Assembly (NCBI RefSeq): GCF_905220705.1
Contig: NZ_CAJNAT010000039.1
Coordinates: 1 to 59,716 of the forward strand
Origin: Paraburkholderia domus
GTDB taxonomy: Bacteria; Pseudomonadota; Gammaproteobacteria; Burkholderiales; Burkholderiaceae
DNA: 59,716 nt
Reading direction: 5' to 3'
Shown here: positions 1-8,137 of the stretch, piece by piece
How the letters are laid out: every line of letters begins with the position of its first letter
Position numbering within the stretch: the first letter of the stretch is position 1
Translations under genes and position numbers: made by a program
The notes under the pieces: generated by a model
The model's input: only the letters and a program-made list of their open reading frames with translations
The model's database searches: none
Told to the model about the DNA's origin: nothing

Positions 1-2
1 AG

Positions 3-71
3 AGCGCCGACGACTACGAGGCGCTGCTACCCTGGAAGCTGGGCAAGCGGGAGCACGAAAAAAACGTCTAG
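3..71 (+). CDS. C-terminal tail of an unidentified protein, truncated by the window start
   Basis: An open frame entering from the left edge encodes 22 residues (SADDYEALLPWKLGKREHEK then NV) and stops at TAG 69-71. The LLPW near the end recalls C-termini of IS66-type transposases, but this is a weak resemblance. The tail could equally belong to any other protein. It is followed by about 1.7 kb without a convincing gene. Confidence 0.3.
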   Translation, partial: SADDYEALLPWKLGKREHEKNV

Positions 72-111
72 GTCAAGTCTGCGGGAGGGACGTGCTTCGC
101 TGATCGCTTAC

Positions 112-383
112 CAGAATCTGGCCTTCGCTCACACGTTCGGTGAGCTATTCCAGGAGGTTCTCATCGGATCTCGCGGTGAAGGGCATCCGCTGTCAGTGTT
201 CACCCATGCGGACGGTGAGCAGTTCCAGGAGATCACTGCGGATACAAAGCTGAACCGCCTCAGAATCTGGCCTTCGCTCACACGATCGGTGAGCTATTCC
301 AGGAGGTCCTCATCGGATCTCGCGGTGAAGGGCATCCGATGTCAGTGTTCACCCATGCGGACGGTCAGTAGTTCCAGGATATC
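112..383. repeat. 149-bp tandem duplication, two copies
   Basis: The segment from CAGAATCTGGCC at 112 to about 234 recurs from 261 to about 383 with a constant offset of 149 bp and only a handful of substitutions. Each copy carries two iteron-like motifs and one inverted CACC/GGTG pair, so the duplication doubled those elements. The spacer between the copies (235-260) is unique. Confidence 0.8.
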
Positions 384-1699
384 TTCATCGATGCGATGGT
401 AACGAGCATTCGCCCAAAGTCTTCCCATGCGGATGGTAAGCCGTTCCAAGGGGCCAACTTTCACTCGAACGTGCGAACCGATGGACCATAGCGTTCACTC
501 ATGCTTACGGTAAGCAAATTCAGGTGATACGTACCGGATGCAAACACAGCGTCTGCGATTACCCGGCGTCCCCGCATACCCGAGAGGATGCGAACAGCAA
601 ACCGGGTGAATGTTCGAACCTCTCGGCTTGCTCCGACCGAATTCTGGATGCTTTTGGTGAGTGAATTCGGCTTCACTGTCATAGAACATAGCTGTCATCA
701 GTTGCGGCTGACCAGCGCGCCGATTTAACTCTCTCGCCTGAGCACCAATGCTCAATCTCAGTGTCCTATACTTCGGCTAGGCAAACTGTGAAAGTGTGAC
801 GGGCTGCTATGGCCAACGTTAGACATATTCAAGTTGGGTGCTCCGAGTCAGGCGAACGACAGGACGTCCCGCCGGAAGAGGGAAGTCGCAACTTTTTTGA
901 CAACCGAGAGAAGTCCTCACCATCCTGGATGCGCTCACCATTCACAAGGTTTCGAACCGGTGAGACAGCGGTTTCTCGATGTGTCACCGTGGCGGAATGG
1001 CAACTTGATTAAAGATCCTTCATACCGCCCGCACTGCCTCCTGGAAATCCTCACTTTGTATTTGGCTAACCGTTCGCTCAAGGTCTCTCCAGCTCTGGGA
1101 ATCGCTCTTCGATTACCTGGAATCCCTCGCCATCCTTGAAGAACTCACCTATCCGCAAGGCTTCGAACCGGTGAAATATTGCGGGTTAGAAGTATCACCG
1201 TGCGGAGTATTGATTCGGCAGCTACCGATGACAGTGCATAGCACCCGTGACTTAGTTGGTAACCGCCCCCTGTCACGAGCCGGGCACACAGAGACGAACC
1301 GTGAAAACGGGCGACGACTCTTCTACGTGTGCTACCAGCGGCCCCGCATGCAAACTGCGCCGAGCCAGCATTCTCCGCGCGCGAGGATTCTGTCCGCAAA
1401 CATCGTCGCTTCGTCCGTGCTTCATATTCTCGTCAGTGCTTCCGAATCGATTGACTTCGCCGACAACTGCGAAGCTTACCGATGGACAATTCGCATACGC
1501 CAGTTTTTTTTGCACACTCTCCTCGGACCCCTTATGCACAAAGGCAAGTCGCGACTTTTATTTAGCAATGCCAATCTAGCGAGTGGCTGTAATAGAGGAA
1601 AATTCGCGCGATTTGCGTTGCTCGGATCTTGCGCTCCTATTGCCGCCGCCCGCTCCAGCTATGCCTGACACGGTAAAATTCCATATCGCGAGATATGAG

Positions 1700-1756
1700 G
1701 TCGCAACTTTATTGTCCGTTTTAGGCAATTTTCCAAAAGTCGCAACTTTATTGTCC
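1700..1756 (+). repeat. Direct repeats of GTCGCAACTTTATTGTCC
   Basis: The 18-mer occurs exactly at 1700-1717 and 1739-1756, 39 bp apart. Diverged copies lie at 885-901 and 1548-1564 in the same orientation. Regularly spaced copies of one motif are typical of transposase-binding ends of Tn7/Mu-like or IS21-like elements, but no transposase gene is visible beside them. They may be the remnant end of a lost element. The stretch 1261-1768 otherwise holds nothing I can name. Confidence 0.6.
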
Positions 1757-1768
1757 CGCGATACCAGA

Positions 1769-2287
1769 TTAGAACTTCACCTTCAACTGAAACCCGATCG
1801 TGAATGGCAGATCGTCCGAGGGGATAGGCGGAATCACGATGAAGTTAGCCCCGACGCGCTTGTAATCGACCATCACGATCGGCGCGACCACCGGTCCGAT
1901 CGTGTGGTTTCGGCCCAGGCCCCAGTTGCCGTAGTTATATCCCGAGATGATCCCGCCGATCGCCGCGATTCGTACGATGCCCCAGTGTGCAAACTCGGGC
2001 GCCCAGACGCCGGCGCCATAGTACGAAGGCCGACGCAGCGAGTTGCGAAAACCGCCGGCCGTCACCGCCCATTGATTATTGAGCCAGCATTCGACGCCAA
2101 GGCCAGGATTGAACTGCTCGAAGTGAGTATTGGGGTCGGGGTTGATGTGGTACGAACCGAGCATTGCGTCGACCCATACGCCGCCCTCACACCAGTTGCC
2201 CGCATGCGCCGCGGACGCCGCCGCCAGGCTCGCGGCAAGCGTCACGGCTGTGTGTCGAACGTGTTTCTTAATCTGCCGAAAATGCAT
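1769..2287 (-). CDS. Predicted outer-membrane beta-barrel protein
   Basis: The 172-residue product starts with a cleavable signal peptide (about residues 1-29, ending AAHA before GNW). The rest is rich in alternating aromatic and glycine residues (YHINPDPN, NPGLGVECWLNNQW, YNYGNWGLG) and ends in Phe (KVKF), the usual signature for barrel insertion. Size and layout resemble small lipid A-modifying barrels such as PagP or PagL, but I cannot identify their catalytic residues. The ATG at 2285-2287 is preceded by GGAG. The stop lies just beside the GTCGCAACTTTATTGTCC repeats. Outer-membrane location is likely; enzymatic function is not assigned. Confidence 0.75.
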   Translation of the reverse strand: MHFRQIKKHVRHTAVTLAASLAAASAAHAGNWCEGGVWVDAMLGSYHINPDPNTHFEQFNPGLGVECWLNNQWAVTAGGFRNSLRRPSYYGAGVWAPEFAHWGIVRIAAIGGIISGYNYGNWGLGRNHTIGPVVAPIVMVDYKRVGANFIVIPPIPSDDLPFTIGFQLKVKF

Positions 2288-2510
2288 GAGTTCTCCGTCA
2301 CCGGTCGAGCGCCGGTGTCATCTGTGTTCTGGTTATTCTTGCTTGCCGTCCGTCGCGCACTGTACCTCAACCGGCACAGGCGATGTTGAGGACACGCTCG
2401 GACGCGCGGGCACAGGACGTGCCACGCGGCGCAGATGCAACCATAGCGGACAACCGATGGCAGAGCGGTGAACACGCGGCAGATGTTCACCTTCAACGTC
2501 TGAAACAGAT

Positions 2511-2990
2511 CTAGAGGCCGAGATCGGACAGGCCAGGATGATCGTCGGGACGACGGCCAAGCGGCCAATGATAAAGACGGTCAGCCTCGCGGATAGGCAG
2601 ATCGTTGATGCTGGCATGACGGCGCGCCATCAGTCCGTGCTCATCGAACTCCCAATTCTCGTTGCCGTATGAGCGGAACCAGTTGTTCGAGTCGTCGTGC
2701 CATTCGTAGGCAAAGCGCACGGCGATGCGGTTATCCGTGAATGCCCATAGTTCCTTGATCAGGCGGTAGTCGAGTTCTTTTGCCCACTTGCGGCGCAGCA
2801 GTCCGACGATCTCCGCGCGCCCATGCGTGAACTCGGCACGGTTGCGCCAGACGCTATCCGCTGTGTACGCGAGCGACACGCGCTCGGGGTCACGGGTGTT
2901 CCAGCCGTCTTCCGCGGCGCGCACTTTCTGGATTGCGGTTTCACGCGTGAACGGCGGTAGTGGCGGGCGGGTTTCGATCGGGTCAGCCAT
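2511..2990 (-). CDS. NTF2-like (SnoaL/DUF1348-type) protein
   Basis: A 159-residue cytoplasmic protein. WNTRDPERVSLAYTADSVWRNR is the typical start of the NTF2-like fold, and FAYEWHDDSNNWFRSYGNENWEFDEHGLM forms the conserved beta-sheet half found in DUF1348 proteins. No defined substrate can be read from the sequence; members are often small-molecule-binding or polyketide-cyclase-like proteins. It begins 13 bp after the TetR gene upstream, with AGGAA before the ATG, so the two form one operon and the regulator may control it. Confidence 0.8.
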   Translation of the reverse strand: MADPIETRPPLPPFTRETAIQKVRAAEDGWNTRDPERVSLAYTADSVWRNRAEFTHGRAEIVGLLRRKWAKELDYRLIKELWAFTDNRIAVRFAYEWHDDSNNWFRSYGNENWEFDEHGLMARRHASINDLPIREADRLYHWPLGRRPDDHPGLSDLGL

Positions 2991-3003
2991 AGTGGTTCCT
3001 CAG

Positions 3004-3693
3004 TCAGGTTGCGGTGCGCCGGGATGGCGCTCGTTTGCTCGGGGACCTGCTCGCGGATTGGCCTGCGAGTTTGTCTGATTCGCTTACGGACTCGGTGTCG
3101 AGCAGGGCTTGGGCGGCCGCTTGCGCGTCGAGCGCGGCGTCGGCCTTGCCGCTCACCAGCGCCACGGCGATGGCGCCGTCGAGCAGGATCAGCCATTGGC
3201 GCGACAAGGGCGCGGCGCGGCGGCCGTCCATGCCCGATTCGGCCGCGTATTCATCGCACTGGGTTCGCACGAACGCGAGCAGGCGTTCCTTGTGTTCACG
3301 CGCGACGATCCGGATTGGATCCTCCGCGGAGGCGATTTCGCCGGCGGCGTTCAGAAACGCGCAACCGTGAAAGTCCTCCGACGCAAACCATTCGCGCAGC
3401 ACATCGAACATGCCGAGCAGGTGTTTGCGCGCTGTCTTGCCCTGCCGCAGCGTGCCCGCGATAAACCAGTTCATCCAGCGTTCGTCGCGCCGCTCCAGCG
3501 CAGCGGCGACAAGCGCGTCTTTCGATTCAAAGTGCGTGTAAAAGCTTTTGCGCGCGGTGCCGGACTGCTTGACGATCGCCTCCACGCCGGTTGCGTGGAT
3601 GCCACCGGCGTAGATCAACGCTTCCGCAGCGTCGAGCAGCCGTTCACGCGCGCTGCCGGACGCAGCCGATTCAATTTGGTTTTGAGTAGCCAT
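3004..3693 (-). CDS. TetR/AcrR-family transcriptional regulator
   Basis: 229 residues. The N-terminal helix-turn-helix spans about residues 18-62 (ARERLLDAAEALIYAGG, then GVEAIVKQSGTARKSFYTHF and KDALVAAALERR), the canonical TetR arrangement. A helical ligand-binding domain follows. The last 30 residues are Ser/Arg-rich and probably disordered. It is cotranscribed with the downstream NTF2-like gene and transcribed away from the YceI-like gene. An imperfect palindrome at 3705-3718, directly upstream of its start, is a likely autoregulatory operator. The inducer is not known. Confidence 0.88.
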   Translation of the reverse strand: MATQNQIESAASGSARERLLDAAEALIYAGGIHATGVEAIVKQSGTARKSFYTHFESKDALVAAALERRDERWMNWFIAGTLRQGKTARKHLLGMFDVLREWFASEDFHGCAFLNAAGEIASAEDPIRIVAREHKERLLAFVRTQCDEYAAESGMDGRRAAPLSRQWLILLDGAIAVALVSGKADAALDAQAAAQALLDTESVSESDKLAGQSASRSPSKRAPSRRTAT

Positions 3694-3704
3694 GTGCGAA
3701 GGGT

Positions 3705-3718
3705 AGAACGATCATTCT
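3705..3718. promoter_or_regulatory. Candidate TetR operator
   Basis: AGAACGATCATTCT is palindromic at 12 of 14 positions and lies 12 bp upstream of the TetR start codon, in the 109-bp divergent region with the YceI-like gene. Binding by the neighbouring regulator is inferred from position only. Confidence 0.4.
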
Positions 3719-3802
3719 CCTTCGTCAAGTTTTTGTGCGCTTCAGCGGATTGGGTACGCTTGCTGCTATCGTGATGACGATCGATCAACTGGAACGAATC
3801 TC

Positions 3803-4453
3803 ATGAGTCGCTCTACTATCCGCGCAGTGTTTGTACGCGCGCTGCTCAGCACAACGCTGCTGACGGCGATGGCCTGCACGCCTCTGCAAGTGCTCACCCA
3901 TACGGTCAGCCAGAACGAAGCGCGCGTGCCGGTGGGACGCTACGACCTCGATCAGGACCATTCCAGCATTACCTTCGACATCGATCACTTCAAGTATTCG
4001 CGCTTTACGATGCGCTTCGACCGTAAGAAGGGACAGCTCGACTGGAACGAAGGGGGGCTGGACAAGAGTAGCGCGACGATCACGATCGACGCCGCTAGCA
4101 TCGATACGAATGTGCCGCTACTCGACAAGATGGTGAAAAGCGCGAGCATGCTCGACGTGTCGCGCTATCCGGAGGTGCGCTTCGCCAGCACGCGCTTTGA
4201 GCGCACTGGCGAAGCGCGTGGCACGTTGAGTGGCGATCTGACGATTCACGGCGTCACGCAACCCGTGACATTGGACGTGACGTTCAACGGTTTCGCGCCT
4301 GATCCGCTCACGAAAAAAGACACGCTCGGTTTTTCCGCAGACGGTCATTTCAGCCGTGCGAAGTTCGGCTTGGCAACGTGGTACCCGGCTGTCGGCGACG
4401 ATATTCATGTGCGCATTCAGGCCGAGTTCGTTAAAACGCCCGCAGGCGCATGA
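3803..4453 (+). CDS. YceI-family protein, probable lipoprotein
   Basis: 216 residues. A hydrophobic N-terminus (VRALLSTTLLTAMAC) ends in a Cys that could be a lipidation site, though AMAC is a loose lipobox. The remainder is a complete YceI lipocalin-like barrel: GRYDLDQDHSSITFDIDHF, then FDRKKGQLDW, SATITIDAASIDT, LSGDLTIHGVTQPVTLDVTF and FSADGHFSRAKFGL. YceI proteins bind isoprenoid-type lipids in the periplasm. The gene is divergent from the TetR regulator and may be one of its targets. An inverted repeat overlapping the stop codon may terminate transcription. Confidence 0.88.
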   Translation: MSRSTIRAVFVRALLSTTLLTAMACTPLQVLTHTVSQNEARVPVGRYDLDQDHSSITFDIDHFKYSRFTMRFDRKKGQLDWNEGGLDKSSATITIDAASIDTNVPLLDKMVKSASMLDVSRYPEVRFASTRFERTGEARGTLSGDLTIHGVTQPVTLDVTFNGFAPDPLTKKDTLGFSADGHFSRAKFGLATWYPAVGDDIHVRIQAEFVKTPAGA

Positions 4454-4470
4454 GCACGGTGCGGGCGTTT
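4434..4470 (+). terminator. Possible terminator overlapping the yceI-like stop codon
   Basis: AAACGCCCGC at 4434-4443 pairs with GCGGGCGTTT at 4461-4470, followed by CGTTTC. The left arm is inside the coding sequence. The T-run is weak. Confidence 0.5.
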
Positions 4471-4509
4471 CGTTTCAGGCAGTACAGTTGAGCGCGATGT
4501 CGTTTTAGC

Positions 4510-5541
4510 TCACGCAGTGGTCCAATCGAGAATCACCTTGCCGCTCTCGCCTGAGAGCATCGTGGCAAACGCTTCCTGATAATCGTCGACCTTGAAATGG
4601 TGAGTAAGGATCGGCGACAGATCCAGTCCGCTTTGCAGCATCGCGACCATCTTGTACCAGGTCTCGAACATCTCGCGGCCGTAAATGCCCTTGATTTCGA
4701 GGCCCTTGAAGATCACCTGGGTCCAGTCGATCGCAGTCTGCGCGGGCGGAATGCCGAGCAGCGCAATCTTGCCGCCGTGGTTCATCGCTTCGAGCATGCT
4801 GGTGAATGCGCTCGGCACACCGGACATTTCCAGCCCGACGTCGAAACCTTCGGCCATGTGCAGATCCGCCATCACGTCGCGCAGCGATTCACGCGAGACG
4901 TTCACCGCACGCGTCGCACCCATCTTGCGCGCGAGTTCGAGGCGATAATCGTTGACGTCGGTAATCACCACGTTGCGTGCGCCGACGTGTTTCGCAATCG
5001 CCACTGCCATGATGCCGATCGGCCCGGCTCCGGTGATCAGTACGTCTTCGCCGACCAGGTTGAACGACAGCGCGGTATGCGTAGCATTGCCGAACGGGTC
5101 GAAAATCGCGGCGAGATCGTCGGAGATTTCAGGCGGAATCTTGAACGCGTTGAACGCGGGGATCACGAGATACTCGGCGAACGCGCCTTCACGATTCACG
5201 CCGACGCCCACCGTATTGCGGCACAGATGCCGGCGTCCCGCGCGACAGTTGCGACAGAATCCGCAGGTGATATGCCCTTCGCCCGACACGCGGTCGCCGA
5301 TCGCAAAGCCGCGCACTTCCTGGCCCATTTCGACGATTTCACCGACGTATTCGTGACCGACATGCATCGGCACCGGAATCGTCTTTTGGGCCCAGTCGTC
5401 CCATTTCCAGATGTGGATATCGGTGCCGCAAATCGCGGTGCGCGTGATGCGGATCATCACGTCGTTGTGACCGACTTCGGGTTTCTTCACATCCGTCAGC
5501 GTGAGGCCCGGTGCGCGTTCGAGTTTTGCCAATGCTTTCAT
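4510..5541 (-). CDS. tdh: L-threonine 3-dehydrogenase
   Basis: Zinc-dependent medium-chain dehydrogenase that oxidises L-threonine with NAD to 2-amino-3-ketobutyrate. 343 residues from the chosen start MKALAKLERAPG, which aligns with E. coli Tdh and has GGAGG five bases upstream; a longer frame to 5580 would overlap kbl. Visible signatures are AICGTDIHIW and GHEYVGE (catalytic zinc), four structural Cys in CGFCRNCRAGRRHLC, and the nucleotide-binding GAGPIGIMAVAIAKHVGA. It lies 13 bp after kbl and is translated from the same transcript; together they convert threonine to glycine and acetyl-CoA. Confidence 0.96.
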   Translation of the reverse strand: MKALAKLERAPGLTLTDVKKPEVGHNDVMIRITRTAICGTDIHIWKWDDWAQKTIPVPMHVGHEYVGEIVEMGQEVRGFAIGDRVSGEGHITCGFCRNCRAGRRHLCRNTVGVGVNREGAFAEYLVIPAFNAFKIPPEISDDLAAIFDPFGNATHTALSFNLVGEDVLITGAGPIGIMAVAIAKHVGARNVVITDVNDYRLELARKMGATRAVNVSRESLRDVMADLHMAEGFDVGLEMSGVPSAFTSMLEAMNHGGKIALLGIPPAQTAIDWTQVIFKGLEIKGIYGREMFETWYKMVAMLQSGLDLSPILTHHFKVDDYQEAFATMLSGESGKVILDWTTA

Positions 5542-5554
5542 GTGCGCCTCCGCT

Positions 5555-6754
5555 TCAGATGATGCCGAGTTGACGGCCAACGCGCGCGAAAGCCTCGACG
5601 GCGCGATCGATTTGTTCCGCCGTATGCGCGGCGCTCATTTGCGTGCGGATTCGCGCGCGGCCTTTGGGCACCACGGGGAACGAGAAGCCAATCACATACA
5701 CGCCTTCCTTCAGCAACGCGTCGGCCATATTCGATGCGAGTTGCGCGTCGCCGAGCATGACCGGAATGATCGGGTGTTCGCCGGGCACGAGCGTGAAGCC
5801 GAGCGCGCTCATCGCGCGTCGGAAGTGCGCGCCGTTTTCGCGCACGCGCGCGCGCAGTTGCGCACCCTCGCCGCTTGCGAGCAATTCGAGCACTTTCAGC
5901 GTAGCCGCAGCAATGCTCGGCGTCAGCGTGTTTGAGAACAGATAGGGACGCGAACGTTGACGCAGCAAATCGACAACTTCCTGACGCGCCGCGACGTAGC
6001 CGCCCGATGCGCCGCCCAGCGCTTTGCCGAGCGTGCCGGTGATGATGTCGACTCGCGACAGCACACCGCAATGTTCCGGCGTGCCGCGCCCATGTTCGCC
6101 GACAAAACCGACCGCGTGCGAATCGTCGACCATCACGAGTGCGCCGTAGCGATCTGCGAGATCGCAAATGCCTGCGAGGTCGGCGATGATACCGTCCATT
6201 GAAAACACGCCGTCGGTGGCGATCAGCTTGAAGCGCGCGCCGGCGGCGTCGGCTTCTTTCAGCCTGGCTTCGAGATCGGCGAGGTCATTGTTCTTGTAGC
6301 GAAAGCGCTTCGCCTTCGAAAGCCGCACACCGTCGATGATGCTCGCGTGATTCAGCTCGTCGCTGATGATGGCGTCGTTTTCGTCGAGCAGGGTTTCGAA
6401 CAGACCGCCGTTCGCATCGAAACAGCTGGAGTAGAGGATGCAGTCGTCGGTTTGCAGGAATGCGGCCAGTGCTTTTTCGAGGTCTTTGTGCACGGTTTGC
6501 GTGCCGCAAATGAAACGCACCGACGCCATGCCGAAGCCGTCGTTATCCAGACCAAGCTTTGCGGCCTCGATCAGCCGTTCGTCGTTGGCGAGACCGAGAT
6601 AGTTGTTCGCGCAGAAATTCAGCACGTCCGTGCCGTTCGTGAGACGCACATCAGCCGACTGCGGGCTGGCGATCACGCGCTCGTTCTTGTAAAAGCCGTC
6701 AGCGCGAATTTGCTCGAGAGTGCCGCGCAGATGGGCAAGGTAAAGGTCACGCAT
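5555..6754 (-). CDS. kbl: 2-amino-3-ketobutyrate CoA ligase (glycine C-acetyltransferase)
   Basis: PLP enzyme of the alpha-oxoamine synthase family that cleaves 2-amino-3-ketobutyrate with CoA to glycine and acetyl-CoA. 399 residues, full length for Kbl. It shows FCANNYLGLANDERL near the N-terminus, FICGTQTVHKDLE, the PLP-contacting VMVDDSHAVGFVGEHGRGT, and the Schiff-base lysine in ITGTLGKALGGASGGY. It is first in the kbl-tdh operon. A divergent XRE-cupin regulator starts 169 bp away and is the obvious candidate controller. Confidence 0.97.
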   Translation of the reverse strand: MRDLYLAHLRGTLEQIRADGFYKNERVIASPQSADVRLTNGTDVLNFCANNYLGLANDERLIEAAKLGLDNDGFGMASVRFICGTQTVHKDLEKALAAFLQTDDCILYSSCFDANGGLFETLLDENDAIISDELNHASIIDGVRLSKAKRFRYKNNDLADLEARLKEADAAGARFKLIATDGVFSMDGIIADLAGICDLADRYGALVMVDDSHAVGFVGEHGRGTPEHCGVLSRVDIITGTLGKALGGASGGYVAARQEVVDLLRQRSRPYLFSNTLTPSIAAATLKVLELLASGEGAQLRARVRENGAHFRRAMSALGFTLVPGEHPIIPVMLGDAQLASNMADALLKEGVYVIGFSFPVVPKGRARIRTQMSAAHTAEQIDRAVEAFARVGRQLGII

Positions 6755-6923
6755 GAACCAGACTCCTGAAAGGGTAGTGCGCCCGTGGCCGGCATGTCCG
6801 GCATGTCCGGCATTTGCGACGTCGAGACGGGCTGTTATAGTCGGCTGTCAGTTTTATCGGATATTTTCGTTTTTCCGAACTAAAATCCGGTATGTCGAAC
6901 AACTCTAAACGATAGGTCAGTAA
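6755..6923. promoter_or_regulatory. Divergent kbl / XRE-regulator control region
   Basis: This 169-bp spacer contains three direct copies of CCGGCATGT (last one CCGGCATTT) at 6789-6815, on the kbl side. An AT-rich segment from about 6855 to 6890 holds inverted CGGA/TCCG motifs and TAAAAT on the regulator side. These are plausible regulator sites and promoters; none has been tested. Confidence 0.4.
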
Positions 6924-7550
6924 ATGGCAAGTTCGGGAATCCGCCGCGCAGCAGCCAACGCGGCACCCACTTCCGGCGCGAACCCAGTCCCGGCGATCGC
7001 CGCGCCGCCTCGTGTCGGCGAACAGATTCAGCGTCTGCGCGCCGAACGGCGCATGACGCTCGACGACCTGTCGCGCGCGGCCGGTGTGTCGAAATCGATG
7101 CTCTCGGAAATCGAACGCGACAAGGCCAATCCGACGATCGCGGTCGCCTGGCGTCTGACGAACGCGCTCGGCGTCAGTCTCGATTCGCTGTTCGCGCCGC
7201 AAAAGGCGCCAGAGGCGATCGCCGTCTCCGGTCCGCACGACATCCCGACGTTGAGCGGGCACGAGGCCAAGTATCAGCTGCGTGTCTGGGGGCCGATCGA
7301 ATTGGCCGGCAAGTTCGAGTGGTATGAGCTGACGTTGCAACCGGGCGGGGCGCTGGTGTCGAACGCGCACGAACCCGGCACGCGCGAGCATCTCACTGTC
7401 CTGCAGGGATCGATCGAGATCGAGGCGGCCGGCACGACGAAGCGGCTCAAGGCCGCCGACACCGCACGCTATGTCGCCGACGAGCCGCACGCGATCCGCA
7501 ACGCTGGAAAGGGCGAGGCGAAAGCGTTGCTGGTGGTGATTCACGGCTGA
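6924..7550 (+). CDS. XRE-family regulator with C-terminal cupin domain
   Basis: 208 residues. After a poorly conserved Ala/Pro-rich start of about 30 residues comes an HTH_3 domain (IQRLRAERRMTLDDLSRAAG, then SKSMLSEIERDKANPTI). A linker leads to a cupin fold (ELTLQPGGALVSNAHEPGTR, EHLTVLQGSIEIEA, then DEPHAIRNAG). Proteins of this layout sense small metabolites through the cupin and control adjacent catabolic genes. Its divergent position suggests control of kbl-tdh, with threonine or glycine as possible signals; that is inference. Confidence 0.9.
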   Translation: MASSGIRRAAANAAPTSGANPVPAIAAPPRVGEQIQRLRAERRMTLDDLSRAAGVSKSMLSEIERDKANPTIAVAWRLTNALGVSLDSLFAPQKAPEAIAVSGPHDIPTLSGHEAKYQLRVWGPIELAGKFEWYELTLQPGGALVSNAHEPGTREHLTVLQGSIEIEAAGTTKRLKAADTARYVADEPHAIRNAGKGEAKALLVVIHG

Positions 7551-7622
7551 GGTGCGGGCTCACCGTTGTTGATTATGGGCTGACTCGGGAGCGCTCGGGC
7601 TGAATTGTCCGTTCGGCTGAGG

Positions 7623-7651
7623 TTGCACGAGACACTGTATATTTGTACAGT
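7623..7651 (+). promoter_or_regulatory. Promoter with LexA-type SOS box
   Basis: TTGCAC at 7623-7628 and TACAGT at 7646-7651 are separated by 17 bp, a good sigma-70 pair. Within it, 7635-7650 reads CTGTATATTTGTACAG, an exact CTGT-N8-ACAG LexA box covering the spacer and -10. It lies 25 bp before the start codon of the small gene at 7676, which should therefore be damage-inducible. Confidence 0.65.
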
Positions 7652-7675
7652 ACAGGGTATCGACTGGAGCCGATA

Positions 7676-8074
7676 ATGAACGACCTGACGACCGACCAAG
7701 CCGAGCATGCTCTGGCCGCGCTGCGCTATCAAACCGCAGCGCGCGATCTTGAACACATCGTGCGTAACATCGCCGCGCGCTACATCGTCCAACAGGTGCC
7801 CCTCTCCTGGCGCCTGCTGCATGCAATCGAAGCCGAAGCATTGGCGGATCTCGGGTTTGCCAGCCGGCACGACGCGATCATGCTCGGCCTGTTCCAACGA
7901 CCTTCCGAATTGCCTTATCCGGAATCGGACGAGACGGTGGACTTCGGCACGTCCACTGCGTTGCCGGCTGTGTTCGCGTTTGCCGTCTCTGCCTATGAAG
8001 AGGCGGCACGCCGCACCGCACAATCTTCGTCTGAAGACACTCCGCTAAAGCGCGCTCGGGCTTGGGGCGACTGA
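7676..8074 (+). CDS. Unknown 132-residue protein, probably SOS-regulated
   Basis: I do not recognise the family. The start MNDLTTDQAEHALAALRYQT is chosen because GGAG lies seven bases upstream; an in-frame ATG at 7643 would sit inside the SOS box. The protein appears soluble and mostly helical, with no signal or membrane segment (ARDLEHIVRNIAARYIVQQV, LSWRLLHAIEAEALADLGF) and a Ser/Glu-rich end. A LexA-type box overlaps its promoter. It is followed 63 bp later by a tyrosine-recombinase-like gene, so a role linking DNA damage to replicon maintenance is possible but unproven. Confidence 0.7.
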   Translation: MNDLTTDQAEHALAALRYQTAARDLEHIVRNIAARYIVQQVPLSWRLLHAIEAEALADLGFASRHDAIMLGLFQRPSELPYPESDETVDFGTSTALPAVFAFAVSAYEEAARRTAQSSSEDTPLKRARAWGD

Positions 8075-8137
8075 CTTCAACGCTGCACTTTCATGGGTTG
8101 CCATCTACAATATGCGCAACTAACGGAAAGATTGCGT

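Larger units (their letters stand above)
1..1260. other. Non-coding zone of degenerate iteron-like motifs
   Basis: I see no convincing complete gene here. Instead the stretch repeatedly shows relatives of the origin iteron (consensus about AAGGTGAGNTTTTNCGGGA). Forward examples: 137-155 (GGTGAGCTATTCCAGGA core), 212-230, 286-304, 361-379, 433-451, 507-525, 654-672 (GGTGAGTGAATTCGG, close to the iteron at 11342) and 1167-1185 (GGTGAAATATTGCGGG). Reverse examples: 923-942, 1039-1057 and 1133-1150. Several form head-to-head pairs such as CTCACACGTTCGGTGAG. The function is not known; it may be a decayed or auxiliary initiator-binding region. Confidence 0.5.

Noticed and set aside
196..1668. Open frames in the left 1.7 kb
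   Set aside because: None has a recognisable domain or start site; several cross the tandem duplication or the iteron-like motifs.
4597..5562. Long antisense frames over tdh and other genes
   Set aside because: Long antisense frames are expected in GC-rich coding DNA; the sense strand has full family signatures.
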